Counted from the stretch's first letter, positions 7,161-16,837 are shown. The stretch: 64,000 bases of DNA from Oscillospiraceae bacterium (GCA_016296505.1 JAEDJD010000010.1:23964-87963), one strand, 5' to 3'. Program-made: numbers and translations. The notes: a model not told the origin generated them from the sequence alone.

Positions 7161-7613
7161 ATGAAAATTATAATAGAACCCCCTCGGTCAGATGAAGAAG
7201 ATGATGTCATTATTGTCAGATGCGCTTCACCGGATCAAAGGCTGATCTCCATGCTGCTTGCATTCCAGAATGCCAATACAGAGCTTACGGGTTATCTGAA
7301 CGACAAAATTGTACCTCTGAACTATCATGATATCTATTATTTTGAGGCAAACGAAAACCGTGTTTTTGCATATTACAGCTCAGATGTTTACGAAATCAAG
7401 CATAAGCTTTATGAACTGGAAGCGCGCTTTGTACCGTTTGATTTCATTCGATGTTCCAAATCCATGATCGTAAATATGGAAAAGATAGAATATCTTTCAC
7501 CGCTTTTCAGCGGCAAGATGGAAGCGCATTTAAAAAACGGTGAAAGCATCGTCATCTCACGGCAATATGTACATCAAATAAAAGCCAAGCTTGGGATCGG
7601 GGAAGTAGAATAA
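7161..7613 (+). CDS. LytTR-domain transcription regulator
   Basis: 150 residues. The LytTR DNA-binding domain occupies about residues 45-148, with the typical YHDIYYFEANENRVFAYY start, the FDFIRCSKSMIVNMEKIEYL core and VISRQYVHQIKAKLG at the end. No receiver domain is present. The ATG at 7161 follows GGAGG by six bases; an in-frame ATG at 7125 has no such site. It overlaps the DUF3021 gene by one base. Regulator plus DUF3021 membrane protein is the layout of LytTR regulatory systems such as HdrRM and BrsRM in streptococci, where the membrane protein holds the regulator inactive. Confidence 0.92.
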   Translation: MKIIIEPPRSDEEDDVIIVRCASPDQRLISMLLAFQNANTELTGYLNDKIVPLNYHDIYYFEANENRVFAYYSSDVYEIKHKLYELEARFVPFDFIRCSKSMIVNMEKIEYLSPLFSGKMEAHLKNGESIVISRQYVHQIKAKLGIGEVE

Positions 7614-8035
7614 TGTTAAAGGAATTTTTATCTTCATTATTGCATTATTTTGTAAACATTACAACCGCCGTTTTACTTGTCACAGCGATATATCTCACCA
7701 TTTCCGGACAGCAGATGGACAGCGTGATATTATGGGAAATACTTCTGAGTGGATTCATCACCGCATTGCCATCTGCTTTGCTTGTGTGTCTGGATGTGAA
7801 AAGCGGCAGGATTCTATTGCTGCTATGGCTGGCACATTTCCTGCTGATATTCTTTCTCACATTATGGATGGTAGATTTTTTCGGCTGGTACAAAATTACG
7901 GCATTGTCAGCGCTGCTGACCTTTTTGGGCGTTGTGTTCATATACCTCTTTACCTGCATTGTCCATTACATTGTAGATATGAAGCACGCCGCATTGATGA
8001 ATCAGCAGCTGAAACGGCGTTACCATGAAAAATAA
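7613..8035 (+). CDS. DUF3021-family membrane protein (putative LytTR inhibitor)
   Basis: 140 residues with four hydrophobic helices (about 12-30, 40-58, 67-87 and 92-117) and a short basic C-terminal tail (NQQLKRRYHEK), the size and pattern of DUF3021. Its start shares a base with the regulator's stop, which argues for translational coupling. In known LytTR regulatory systems the matching protein is an antagonist of the regulator. By analogy it would sense an envelope signal here. The next gene starts 20 bases later, so the surface protein probably belongs to the same transcript. Confidence 0.83.
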   Translation: MLKEFLSSLLHYFVNITTAVLLVTAIYLTISGQQMDSVILWEILLSGFITALPSALLVCLDVKSGRILLLLWLAHFLLIFFLTLWMVDFFGWYKITALSALLTFLGVVFIYLFTCIVHYIVDMKHAALMNQQLKRRYHEK

Positions 8036-8055
8036 ATATGAATGGAGAGATTATC

Positions 8056-10701
8056 ATGAAACACAAACGATTCGCATTTTTGACATCAGTTGTAATGATT
8101 GCTTCCACGCTAACCATACTGCCTGTGCAGGCTGCCGATTCGTCCGCATACGAATCGGTCATCGGTACGCTGCCCGACTGGACGCCGATGAGTTTTGTCG
8201 AAGCAATGGAGTTTTACAACGAATACGGAAAATCCCATGTAGAAGACAATTTCATTTGTCTTGTCAAACCGATTCCGCTGAATCAGAAGGACATTTATCG
8301 AACATCTATTTCCGGCAGTATGACAATGGTAAATACGCCTGCCTGCACAAGTCCTGCACTTTTCGAGCTTGAAATCCCTGAAAAGCCGGACCCGAATGAT
8401 GCTGAAGCACTGGAGTCATATGCAGCTTACTGCGAAAGTCTGGGCATTCCCTCCGATGATTACAGTTTTTTTGAAAAATATAAGGAAAGCGAAGTACAGT
8501 ACGCCTTTGAAGTCCAGATGTTCCATGTGCTGGAAGGACATGATCTGACAGTAGATTGGCTGATAGACTATGGCGATGGGTATAAGAAAATCATAGATGA
8601 GACATTTACCTTTGAAAATCCAAGCGGCTTTATTGAACAGACCGACATCTATAGCTGGCTGCCGGACTGCCCTGCTGAGTATAATTGGCTTAAAAGCTAC
8701 AGTCATCATAGCACCCTTGCTTCCTGTGCTGCCTGCGTTTATTACAACCCTCATACCCACAAACCATATATCGCATACTGCGCAGATGTAAACGGCAGTA
8801 CAGGAGCTTCCCTGCAAATGGAACAAAAGGGCGATGGTGCGATTGAAAAAATGATGGAATCGAACTGTAACGAATTTGATTTGCGTGCATTGGTAGAGCC
8901 TGTGAGTGGAAGAACTTCTTCTTCCGTTATCGTATATCAGCCCACTGCGGACGGACTGGTTGATGTGGAATGGTCGGTCGGCAGGAGCTGGTCTGACGAG
9001 GCACCTTTCGATATAACACTCGGAAGCTATCACATAAAGAATCATTGCACCGAGATTATTGACATCTCCAGCGGCAGTACAATTATGACTTTTATAGACG
9101 CAGATACAGGCGAGCTGATTGACGTTCCTGAGAATTCTTCGTTCTTGAAAAATACGATACAGAGCAGTTCCGATGAGCCTTGTCTCAGTGAACTTTTTCC
9201 TATTTCCTCCAATCCCTGCATCTTGGATTCAAACAGAGCCTATGATCCGAATTGTTCCTATTCTTTTGACATCAGGACGGAAGACGGCTACTATGACTTT
9301 CAAGGATTTGAAGTCACATCCGAAACCGAAAACCGTGTTGAAGTAACCTGCAAAATGAGCTGCAAAACGAATCCCGAGCCTGTTCTTCCGGATGGTGCAA
9401 CAAGAATTACGCTGTATGATAAGGATACGGGCAAACTGATTCCGAATGAAACAGTCCAGCATCATCACTTCCACTTTGGCACGAATATCGGCATCAAGAA
9501 TCCGAATGTGCCCGGCGGATGGTCGTACACAGGTCCGTTTTATTCTGTAGATTCCAATCCCATGCTTCTTGAAACCGATCAGTTGGCACATTTTTACAAA
9601 TATGCTGATCTGTTTGAATTCACCACCGAAGATAAACCGGAGGTAATCTATTACAGCAACGACTCTATGGATCTGATATTCCGAATCAAGATTGAGGTCT
9701 CCGGCAACATCAATGGCGACAGTGAATTCAGTATTTCTGACGCAGTCTTATTACAAAAATGGCTGTTCGGAGTACCAGAGGTCGAAATTTATAACTGGGC
9801 AGATGGCGACTTGAATCTCAATAATCAACTGGACGCAGGTGATCTCAGCCTCATGAAGCGCAAGCTGATTGAAAAAAATACGCCCTCTTATGTAGAGCCT
9901 GATCATCGTCTGACAAACTCGTCACCACTCTTTGTGATGGTCGATAACCTGAAATTATATTCGGGACCCGATGAAAGCTATCCTGTCATCAATTCTATTC
10001 CTGGGGGAACACGTATTTATGAAATAGGTTATCAGGATAATAATGATAACTGGAGTTTCACTGAATATGACGGGCAGTATGGCTGGATCCCAATCGTTAT
10101 CGATGATAAAATGACGGTCTTTTATGAGGCGTATGCCAGCAAACCTGTAATCTACCTTTATCCCGAACAGGAGATGGATGTCCGTGTGGATCTGGAACTG
10201 ACCGAATCCGAACTCTCCACAACCTATCCGAAATACAATAATGGCTGGGATGTGATCGCATATCCGGATGGTACGCTTCTGAACAAGGCGGACTGTACCC
10301 ATCACAAATATCTTTTCTGGGATAGCAAAAACTGCCGCACAAGATTTGATTTCTCCGAGGGATTCTGTGTTGCAGGCAGCGATACAGAGCGTTTTCTCAA
10401 GGAAAAACTCACGTATATGGGACTGACCGAGAACGAAATGAATGAATTCATCGTCTACTGGCTGCCGATTATGGAGCATAATGCGTATAACCTGATTACA
10501 TTCCAAGGCGACGCCTATACAAATTCTGCAAAGCTGAACATCACGCCCACTCCTGACAGCCTCCTTCGTATCTTCATGGCATATGTTCCGCTTGAAAACG
10601 CCGTGGACATTACGCCTCAGAAGCTTGAAAGCTTTGAACGAAAGGGCTTTACAGTTGTTGAATGGGGCGGAACAGAAATCAAACACAATCCCAATTCATA
10701 A
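8056..10701 (+). CDS. Secreted dockerin and SH3-domain protein
   Basis: About 881 residues. The ATG at 8056 lies six bases after GGAGAG; one six codons earlier has no spacing. A signal peptide ends near AQA-like PVQAADS (about 26). The N-terminal 330 residues match nothing I know. Two related modules follow, each opening T-x-x-T-[FL]-x-D-x-D-T-G-x-L-I (about 335 and 450). A type I dockerin lies near 550-610, with calcium loops NINGDSEFSISD and DLNLNNQLDAGD. A bacterial SH3 domain lies near 627-685. A C-terminal conserved domain starting KPVIYLYPEQEMDV (about 693-875) is often seen in Ruminococcus surface proteins and has no known function. I see no glycosidase domain. It is probably a cell-surface or cellulosome-attached structural protein made under LytTR control. 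Confidence 0.85.
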   Translation: MKHKRFAFLTSVVMIASTLTILPVQAADSSAYESVIGTLPDWTPMSFVEAMEFYNEYGKSHVEDNFICLVKPIPLNQKDIYRTSISGSMTMVNTPACTSPALFELEIPEKPDPNDAEALESYAAYCESLGIPSDDYSFFEKYKESEVQYAFEVQMFHVLEGHDLTVDWLIDYGDGYKKIIDETFTFENPSGFIEQTDIYSWLPDCPAEYNWLKSYSHHSTLASCAACVYYNPHTHKPYIAYCADVNGSTGASLQMEQKGDGAIEKMMESNCNEFDLRALVEPVSGRTSSSVIVYQPTADGLVDVEWSVGRSWSDEAPFDITLGSYHIKNHCTEIIDISSGSTIMTFIDADTGELIDVPENSSFLKNTIQSSSDEPCLSELFPISSNPCILDSNRAYDPNCSYSFDIRTEDGYYDFQGFEVTSETENRVEVTCKMSCKTNPEPVLPDGATRITLYDKDTGKLIPNETVQHHHFHFGTNIGIKNPNVPGGWSYTGPFYSVDSNPMLLETDQLAHFYKYADLFEFTTEDKPEVIYYSNDSMDLIFRIKIEVSGNINGDSEFSISDAVLLQKWLFGVPEVEIYNWADGDLNLNNQLDAGDLSLMKRKLIEKNTPSYVEPDHRLTNSSPLFVMVDNLKLYSGPDESYPVINSIPGGTRIYEIGYQDNNDNWSFTEYDGQYGWIPIVIDDKMTVFYEAYASKPVIYLYPEQEMDVRVDLELTESELSTTYPKYNNGWDVIAYPDGTLLNKADCTHHKYLFWDSKNCRTRFDFSEGFCVAGSDTERFLKEKLTYMGLTENEMNEFIVYWLPIMEHNAYNLITFQGDAYTNSAKLNITPTPDSLLRIFMAYVPLENAVDITPQKLESFERKGFTVVEWGGTEIKHNPNS

Positions 10702-10715
10702 CATAATCAGCGAAC

Positions 10716-10746
10716 AGTCGTCCGGCTTTCATACCGGACGACTTTT
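10716..10746 (+). terminator. Rho-independent terminator
   Basis: AGTCGTCCGG (10716-10725) pairs perfectly with CCGGACGACT (10734-10743), eight-base loop, then TTTT. It closes the LytTR-dockerin operon. Confidence 0.85.
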
Positions 10747-10787
10747 CATATTTACCGTAGTATCGTAATGTTTTTCGATCTCGCCCA

Positions 10788-10816
10788 TTGCAATTCCGTC
10801 GATATTGTGCTATAAT
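10788..10816 (+). promoter_or_regulatory. Extended -10 SigA promoter
   Basis: TTGCAA (10788-10793), 17 bases, TATAAT (10811-10816) with an upstream TG pair. It serves the ACT-PFL genes. Confidence 0.8.
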
Positions 10817-10871
10817 AATGATATCATCGGTGAAATATCGAAATCGCCATTGTTAGAAGGAGGCTTTCCGT

Positions 10872-11141
10872 ATGAAAGCAGTTATCACAGTCATTGGTCA
10901 TGATACCGTTGGCATTCTGTATAAGGTCAGCGGCATCTGCGCAGAGCGAAACGCAAATGTCATCGAAGTCACACAGAGCGTACTTCAGGATTTATTTGCT
11001 ATGTTCATGCTCGTCGATATCCGCAGCATCAGCTGTGAATTCTCAGAGCTGTCCGAAGCGCTTACAGACCTCGGCAAAGAACTGGGACTTTCCATCCATG
11101 TCATGCACGAGGATATTTTCAATTCCATGCACCGCATCTGA
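10872..11141 (+). CDS. ACT-domain protein (UPF0237 family)
   Basis: 89 residues forming a single ACT domain: AVITVIGHDTVGILYKVSGICAE is the glycine-centred ligand loop, followed by VIEVTQSVLQDLFAMFMLVD. Proteins of this size and sequence belong to the UPF0237/GcvR-like group and probably bind an amino acid. GGAGG precedes the ATG. The PFL-family gene follows 14 bases later; this pair is conserved across Firmicutes, so the two likely act together. No specific role is established. Confidence 0.92.
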   Translation: MKAVITVIGHDTVGILYKVSGICAERNANVIEVTQSVLQDLFAMFMLVDIRSISCEFSELSEALTDLGKELGLSIHVMHEDIFNSMHRI

Positions 11142-11155
11142 TTTAGGAGGACACT

Positions 11156-12514
11156 ATGCTCAATACCTCTGATATACTCGAAACAATCCGCATGATTCAG
11201 GACGAATGCCTCGATATCCGCACGATCACTATGGGCATTTCGCTGTTGGATTGCTGTGCGGAGGATATGAATATCGTCTGCGATCGCGTCTATGAAAAAA
11301 TCACACGCAAGGCGGAAAAACTGGTCGCGACCGGTCAACAGATCGAAACGGAATACGGTATCCCGATTATCAATAAGCGTATTTCGATCACGCCTGCCGC
11401 AATGCTTGTTTCTGCAACACGAGGCGGTGATCCGGTACTGCTCGCGCGTACTCTACAGCGTGCCGCCGAAACAACCGGCGTCAATTTCATCGGCGGATTC
11501 TCCGCGCTTGTACAGAAAGGATTTTCTGCCGGCGACGACGCTCTGATCCGTGCCATTCCACAGGCGCTTGCCGAAACTTCAAATCTTTGCGCGTCGGTAA
11601 ACGTCGGTTCAACGAAAGCCGGCATCAATATGGACGCAGTACGCCTCATGGGCGAGATCATCCGTGAATCCGCAGAGCTGACTGCCGATCATCAGTGCTT
11701 CGGACCTGCAAAGCTGGTCGTACTCTGCAATGCGCCGGAGGATAACCCGTTCATGGCAGGCGCGTTCCACGGCGTCGGTGAACCGGATTGCGAGATCCAT
11801 GTCGGCGTTTCCGGACCGGGCGTTGTCCGCGCCGCAATCGAAAAATATCCCGACGCTACGATCGACGAACTTGCCAATATCATCAAACGTACAGCGTTCA
11901 AAATCACACGTATGGGACAACTTGTAGGCACACGCGCTTCTAAAATGCTCGATGTTCCGTTTGGAATTGTCGATCTTTCTCTTGCGCCAACACCCGCTGT
12001 CGGGGACAGTGTTGCACATATTCTGGAGGGCATGGGGCTTTCCATCTGCGGTATGCACGGCACGACCGCGGCGCTTGCATTGCTCAACGACGCTGTGAAA
12101 AAGGGCGGCGTCATGGCGTCATCCAGCGTCGGCGGACTTTCTGGCGCATTCATCCCCGTATCAGAAGACGCCGGTATGATCGACGCAGCAAATTCAGGCG
12201 TCTTGTCAATTGAAAAGCTCGAAGCAATGACAGCGGTATGCTCGGTGGGTCTGGATATGATCGTCATTCCGGGCGATACGCCTGCCTCGACAATTTCTGC
12301 GATCATTGCAGATGAAGCGGCAATCGGCATGGTCAACAGCAAGACCACCGCTGTCCGCGTGATTCCTGCCATCGGCAAAAAGGAAGGCGAGGAATTGGAC
12401 TTCGGAGGCTTATTCGGCGTCGGACCCGTCATGCCGGTGCGGCGTGAGAGCGCAGAAAAATTCATTGCACGCGGCGGCAGAATTCCTGCGCCGATGCAGA
12501 GCTTGAAAAATTAA
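11156..12514 (+). CDS. PFL-family protein (UPF0210/DUF711)
   Basis: 452 residues, normal length for UPF0210. The sequence [13 protein letters not shown] near the start and the Gly-rich C-terminal [20 protein letters not shown] are family hallmarks. The fold is related to pyruvate formate-lyase-like barrels, but I see no glycyl-radical loop, and the family's reaction is unknown. AGGAGG lies before the ATG. It is co-transcribed with the ACT-domain gene, which may regulate it by binding an amino acid. The GH3 lipoprotein gene follows less than 100 bases downstream. Confidence 0.92.
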   Translation: MLNTSDILETIRMIQDECLDIRTITMGISLLDCCAEDMNIVCDRVYEKITRKAEKLVATGQQIETEYGIPIINKRISITPAAMLVSATRGGDPVLLARTLQRAAETTGVNFIGGFSALVQKGFSAGDDALIRAIPQALAETSNLCASVNVGSTKAGINMDAVRLMGEIIRESAELTADHQCFGPAKLVVLCNAPEDNPFMAGAFHGVGEPDCEIHVGVSGPGVVRAAIEKYPDATIDELANIIKRTAFKITRMGQLVGTRASKMLDVPFGIVDLSLAPTPAVGDSVAHILEGMGLSICGMHGTTAALALLNDAVKKGGVMASSSVGGLSGAFIPVSEDAGMIDAANSGVLSIEKLEAMTAVCSVGLDMIVIPGDTPASTISAIIADEAAIGMVNSKTTAVRVIPAIGKKEGEELDFGGLFGVGPVMPVRRESAEKFIARGGRIPAPMQSLKN

Positions 12515-12601
12515 ATTTCAGATAATTCGTATCTTTCAATGGAGATCCGATATGTACCCTGCTGCATATCGGTTCTGCGTTTTACAGGAAGTATGAAACA
12601 C

Positions 12602-13807
12602 ATGATCAAACAAATCCTAAGAATCCTGATTGCCCTATTGCCGGCATTCGGGATGGCAATTCTATGCAGCTGCGATCTCGGCGAGGAGATTCAGCCGTTT
12701 GCGGACGATACTCGCGTCATCGAATATCCCGAAGGCGTTCTGACAACGACCACCGAAACCACGGTCACGACCACAACTACCAATGTCTATACGCCGCCCG
12801 ATGATCCTAAGCTTGTAAAGCTGCTCGATTCGCTCAGTCTGGAGAGAAAGGCAGCGCAGCTGATTCTGGTTGGCTGCTCAGACGCCTCAGTTGGAAACGC
12901 TGTCTGCGAAAAAGGCGCTGGCGGATTATGCTTATTCGCGCAGCCGTTTGCAAATCAATCCGACGAAGCAGTCCGGACGATGACAGCTGGTTTTCAGGAA
13001 GCAGCAGAAATTCCGGTTCTGCTTTCCGTAGATGAGGAAGGCGGTTCGGTCTGCCGCGTCAGTCTGAATCCCAATCTACGCCACACCAATTTTTGGAGTC
13101 CGCGTTTTCTGTTTGAGCAGGGCGGCTGGGAGCTGATTCGCAGCGATACAGAGGAAAAGGCAAATTTCCTGCTCGACCTTGGCTTAAACGTCAATCTTGC
13201 ACCGGTATGCGATGTGCCGTTTCAAGCATGGGATTTCATATATCCGCGCTGTTTCAGCACTGACGCAGCGGAGACTGCCGAATACATCGAAACCGTTGTC
13301 GGCATTATGAAAGCGCAGGGACTTGGCTGCTCGCTCAAGCATTTCCCAGGATACGGCGGCAGTGCCGACACGCATCTGAATATGGCATATGACGAACGGA
13401 CATACGAAGAATTTGCTGAACGCGATTTGCTTCCATTTCAAGCGGGCATTGAAGCCGGAGCCGATTCGGTCATGGTCACACATAATATCATCGAATGCAT
13501 GGACAGTGAACGACCTGCCTCGCTTTCACCCGAGGTACACCGTATTCTGCGCGAGGAACTTGGATTTCGCGGCGTTATTATAACAGATGATCTTGGAATG
13601 AACGCAATTACGCAGTTTACAAACGGGGAAAACCCAGCGGTCGCAGCCATACTTGCAGGCAATGATCTGTTGTGCTATGCCGATTTTGACAATTCTGTTG
13701 CTGCAATCACCGAAGCCGTGCGCAACGGTACCATCGAAGAAGAACAATTAAACGCTTCGATCCTTCGCGTTTTATATTGGAAGCAGGAAATGGGTCTGCT
13801 GGATTGA
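12602..13807 (+). CDS. nagZ: GH3 beta-N-acetylhexosaminidase-like lipoprotein
   Basis: About 401 residues. The signal sequence LRILIALLPAFGMAILCSC ends in a lipobox-like LCSC, so it is probably anchored outside the membrane. A Thr-rich linker (TTTETTVTTTTTN) leads to a GH3 catalytic domain. KHFPGYGGSADTH carries the family's Lys-His and the catalytic His of the NagZ dyad, and VIITDDLGMNAI holds the nucleophile Asp. It likely removes N-acetylglucosamine from peptidoglycan fragments or glycans. I chose the ATG at 12602, ten bases after AGGAAG; ATGs at 12593 and 12539 are alternatives. Confidence 0.88.
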   Translation: MIKQILRILIALLPAFGMAILCSCDLGEEIQPFADDTRVIEYPEGVLTTTTETTVTTTTTNVYTPPDDPKLVKLLDSLSLERKAAQLILVGCSDASVGNAVCEKGAGGLCLFAQPFANQSDEAVRTMTAGFQEAAEIPVLLSVDEEGGSVCRVSLNPNLRHTNFWSPRFLFEQGGWELIRSDTEEKANFLLDLGLNVNLAPVCDVPFQAWDFIYPRCFSTDAAETAEYIETVVGIMKAQGLGCSLKHFPGYGGSADTHLNMAYDERTYEEFAERDLLPFQAGIEAGADSVMVTHNIIECMDSERPASLSPEVHRILREELGFRGVIITDDLGMNAITQFTNGENPAVAAILAGNDLLCYADFDNSVAAITEAVRNGTIEEEQLNASILRVLYWKQEMGLLD

Positions 13808-13830
13808 TTCCGAAACGCTTCGCAAAACAA

Positions 13831-13870
13831 AAAAACACAGCATCGCACCAAAAGCGATACTGTGTTTTTT
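13831..13870. terminator. Bidirectional terminator
   Basis: An AAAACACAG-CATCGC stem pairs with GCGAT-ACTGTGTTTT with one mismatch. A-rich and T-rich flanks on both sides suit the convergent nagZ and rpsU genes. Confidence 0.75.
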
Positions 13871-13996
13871 GTTTCGTCAGATTCCCGTATGTGATATAAA
13901 TACAGGGCAACGGAATTCTCGCGCCCGCGTAAAGCACAATATGCAGTACCGTAATACCACAGTGCAAAGCGGCACGGCGAACGACTCCCGACGAGA

Positions 13997-14170
13997 TTAG
14001 AACTTGCGCTTACGAGCTGCTTCAGACTTCTTCTTACGCTTTACGGAAGGCTTCTCATAATGCTCGCGCTTGCGAACCTCAGCGATCACGCCGTCTTTTG
14101 CGCAGGAACGCTTGAAACGCTTGAGAGCAGTATCCAAGGACTCGTTCTTACCAACGCGTACTTCTGCCAC
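13997..14170 (-). CDS. rpsU: Ribosomal protein bS21
   Basis: 57 residues, the normal bS21 length: [20 protein letters not shown] followed by the basic tail [18 protein letters not shown]. The start is a GTG at 14170, eight bases after GGGAGGG. An in-frame ATG eight codons further upstream lies on top of that ribosome site, so the longer form is unlikely. It has its own promoter and a terminator downstream. Confidence 0.96.
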   Translation of the reverse strand: MAEVRVGKNESLDTALKRFKRSCAKDGVIAEVRKREHYEKPSVKRKKKSEAARKRKF

Positions 14171-14266
14171 GAATTTTTCCCTCCCTTTGTCCAACGACAG
14201 AGGCTATCTATAAAGAGGCATCTATTATTTTGATGCTCCTTATAAGCAATATTTGAATACAAGTAT

Positions 14267-14295
14267 ATTGTACCACAATTTATACGATTTGTCAA
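14267..14295 (-). promoter_or_regulatory. SigA promoter of rpsU
   Basis: Minus strand: TTGACA (14290-14295), 17-base spacer, TACAAT (14267-14272). About 97 bases of leader precede the rpsU start. Confidence 0.82.
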
Positions 14296-14334
14296 GCAGA
14301 TTTCTCTTGAGAAACCGATTCTGCCCACAATTCG

Positions 14335-16740
14335 TTAATTTGCAACAAAATTCACCAGCTTATTTTGTACATAAATCTGCTTGCGAATTGTTTTACCGGC
14401 AAGAGCCGCCTGCATATTCTCGTCCTTGAGCGCCAATTCGACAACGGTTGCTTCATCTGCGCCCTGCGGAATCATCAGCTTCGCCTTGATTTTTCCGCAG
14501 ACCTGCGCAACGATCTCAACCTCTGCTTCGACGCAGCGTGCGGGATCATATTCCACCCAAGCCTGCTCATTGAGAATACCGAATCCGAGTGTGGAGAAAA
14601 TTTCCTCCGTTACGTGCGGAGCAAACGGATTGAGCAGAATCAGCAGTGTACGGAACTCGCCTTTTGTGATGCTGCCGGCAGCGTAAATCTGATTTACGAG
14701 CGTCATCATTGCAGCGATCGCGGTATTGAACTTGAGGTTCTCGATATCCTCGGAGACCTTGCGGATGGTCTTATGCATCGGCGTCATGAGCTGATCGGTA
14801 TAGCCATCGCCCTCGGTGACAATATCCTGCAATGCCCAGATACGGTCAAGGAATCGCTTACAGCCTTTCACGCTGTCCTCGCTCCAAGGTGCAGCCTTCT
14901 CATAGTCGCCCATAAAGAGCACATACAGACGCAGCACATCCGCGCCGTACTGATCGACAACGTCATTGGGATCAATGACATTGCCCTTGGACTTGGACAT
15001 CTTATCGCCATCCGGACCGAGGATCAAGCCCTGTGCGGTACGCTTGGCATACGGTTCTTCGGTCGGCACTGCGCCGATATCATAGAGGAACTTATGCCAG
15101 AAGCGCGAATAGATCATATGTCTGGTTACGTGCTCCATGCCGCCATTATACCAATCGACCGGCATCCAGTATTTCAGCGCGTCCATATCCGCAAGTGCGC
15201 CGTCATTTTGCGGATCGCAGTAGCGCAGATAGTACCATGAAGAACCAGCCCACTGCGGCATGGTATCGGTTTCACGCTTTGCCGCGCCGCCGCACTGCGG
15301 ACAGTTACAGTTCACAAAGGAATCAAGCTTTGCCAGCGGCGATTCGCCGTCGGTACCCGGTTCAAAATTCTCAACCGGCGGCAATCTCAGCGGAAGCTCC
15401 TCATAGGGTACGCCGACAATGCCGCACTTCGGGCAATGGATCAGCGGAATCGGCTCGCCCCAGTATCTCTGACGATTGAACGCCCAGTCTTTCATCTTAT
15501 ACTGCACGCCAGCCTCGCCGCAGCCCTTGGCTTCGAGGACGGTCAACACCTTAGCGATTGCATCTTTCTTATTGGTGATACCGTTGAGCGCGTCGGAATT
15601 GACCATTTCACCGTCACCGGTATAGGCTTCCTTTTCGATATCGCCGCCCTTGATGACCTCGATGATATCAATGCCGAATTTCTTTGCAAAATCGTAGTCG
15701 CGGGTATCATGTGCCGGAACCGCCATAATCGCGCCGGTACCATAGCCCATCATGACATAATCGGAAATATAAATCGGAATTTCCTTGCCGGTCAGCGGAT
15801 TCACAGCGGTCAGACCCTCGATCTTCACGCCGGTCTTTTCCTTGACAAGCTGTGTACGCTCGAACTCGGTTTTCTTTGCACATTCAGTCTTATAGGCGTC
15901 AAGCGCGTCAATATTGGTGATCGCGCTGCGATACTTCTGGATCATGGGATGCTCTGGTGCCATGACCATAAAGGTCACGCCATAGAGCGTATCGGGGCGC
16001 GTCGTATAGATACGGAGCTGTTCATCCTGCTCTTTGATTTTGAAATTCACGAACGCACCGGTTGATTTACCAATCCAGTTTTCCTGCTGCAGTCTGATAT
16101 TCGGCAAATAGTTGACGGTCTCCAGACCTTCGAGGAGTTTATCTGCGTACTGCGTAATACGGAGGTACCAGACCTCTTTATTTTTCTGCACGATATCGCT
16201 GTGGCAGATATCGCACTTACCGCCCTGTGAATCCTCATTGGAGAGAACGACCTTACAGGACGGGCAGTAATTGACGAGCGTAGTATCGCGAAATACGAGA
16301 CCATGATCGAACATTTTGCGGAAAATCCACTGCGTCCACTTATAGTAGCCCTCCTCGGTGGTATCCACAACGCGCGACCAGTCAAAGGAGAAGCCGACGC
16401 GCTTGAGCTGTCCGGTGAACTTTGTGATATTCGCGTCGGTCACCTGACGCGGATGGACGCCGGTTTTGATTGCGGTATTCTCAGTCGGCAAACCGTAGGC
16501 GTCAAAGCCGATCGGAAACAGGACGTTATAGCCCTGAAGCCGACGCTTTCTGCTGACAACCTCCAGACCGGAATACGCCTTGATATGACCAACGTGCATA
16601 CCGTGACCGGACGGATACGGGAACTCAACAAGCGCATAGAACTTTGGCTTTTTCGAGCCATTTTCAGCGCGGAAAGTATGGTGCGCATCCCAGTAGTCCT
16701 GCCACTTTTTTTCGACTGCGGAAAAATTATATTCCTGCAT
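14335..16740 (-). CDS. leuS: Leucyl-tRNA synthetase
   Basis: About 801 residues, the usual bacterial LeuRS length. It has a class I HIGH-type motif in PYPSGHGMHVGHIKAYS, a zinc-binding domain (CPSCKVVLSNEDSQGGKCD), the CP1 editing domain with TTRPDTLYGVTFMV and GTGAIMAVPAHDTRD, and the KMSKSKGN signature. The ATG at 16740 is ten bases after GAGG; a TTG two codons upstream is too close to it. I find no T-box leader: only about 97 bases separate it from rsfS, with at best a weak promoter. Confidence 0.97.
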   Translation of the reverse strand: MQEYNFSAVEKKWQDYWDAHHTFRAENGSKKPKFYALVEFPYPSGHGMHVGHIKAYSGLEVVSRKRRLQGYNVLFPIGFDAYGLPTENTAIKTGVHPRQVTDANITKFTGQLKRVGFSFDWSRVVDTTEEGYYKWTQWIFRKMFDHGLVFRDTTLVNYCPSCKVVLSNEDSQGGKCDICHSDIVQKNKEVWYLRITQYADKLLEGLETVNYLPNIRLQQENWIGKSTGAFVNFKIKEQDEQLRIYTTRPDTLYGVTFMVMAPEHPMIQKYRSAITNIDALDAYKTECAKKTEFERTQLVKEKTGVKIEGLTAVNPLTGKEIPIYISDYVMMGYGTGAIMAVPAHDTRDYDFAKKFGIDIIEVIKGGDIEKEAYTGDGEMVNSDALNGITNKKDAIAKVLTVLEAKGCGEAGVQYKMKDWAFNRQRYWGEPIPLIHCPKCGIVGVPYEELPLRLPPVENFEPGTDGESPLAKLDSFVNCNCPQCGGAAKRETDTMPQWAGSSWYYLRYCDPQNDGALADMDALKYWMPVDWYNGGMEHVTRHMIYSRFWHKFLYDIGAVPTEEPYAKRTAQGLILGPDGDKMSKSKGNVIDPNDVVDQYGADVLRLYVLFMGDYEKAAPWSEDSVKGCKRFLDRIWALQDIVTEGDGYTDQLMTPMHKTIRKVSEDIENLKFNTAIAAMMTLVNQIYAAGSITKGEFRTLLILLNPFAPHVTEEIFSTLGFGILNEQAWVEYDPARCVEAEVEIVAQVCGKIKAKLMIPQGADEATVVELALKDENMQAALAGKTIRKQIYVQNKLVNFVAN

Positions 16741-16837
16741 ATTCAAAAAGCCTCACTTTCATTTTATAAAGCCAATGACCGCAATACTGCAAACGCTAGA
16801 TATATGCGATACTGCCCTTATGATACAGTTTTAGCAA

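Noticed and set aside
9955..10686. A 243-codon minus-strand frame inside the dockerin-SH3 gene
   Set aside because: It is antisense to clear SH3 and C-terminal domains and has no ribosome site.
14296..14334. Hairpin after leuS as a terminator
   Set aside because: The arms pair only with a five-base bulge and no T-run follows, so it is not a convincing terminator.
16741..16837. Possible T-box leader before leuS
   Set aside because: Only about 97 bases are available. I see neither the T-box sequence nor a terminator there.
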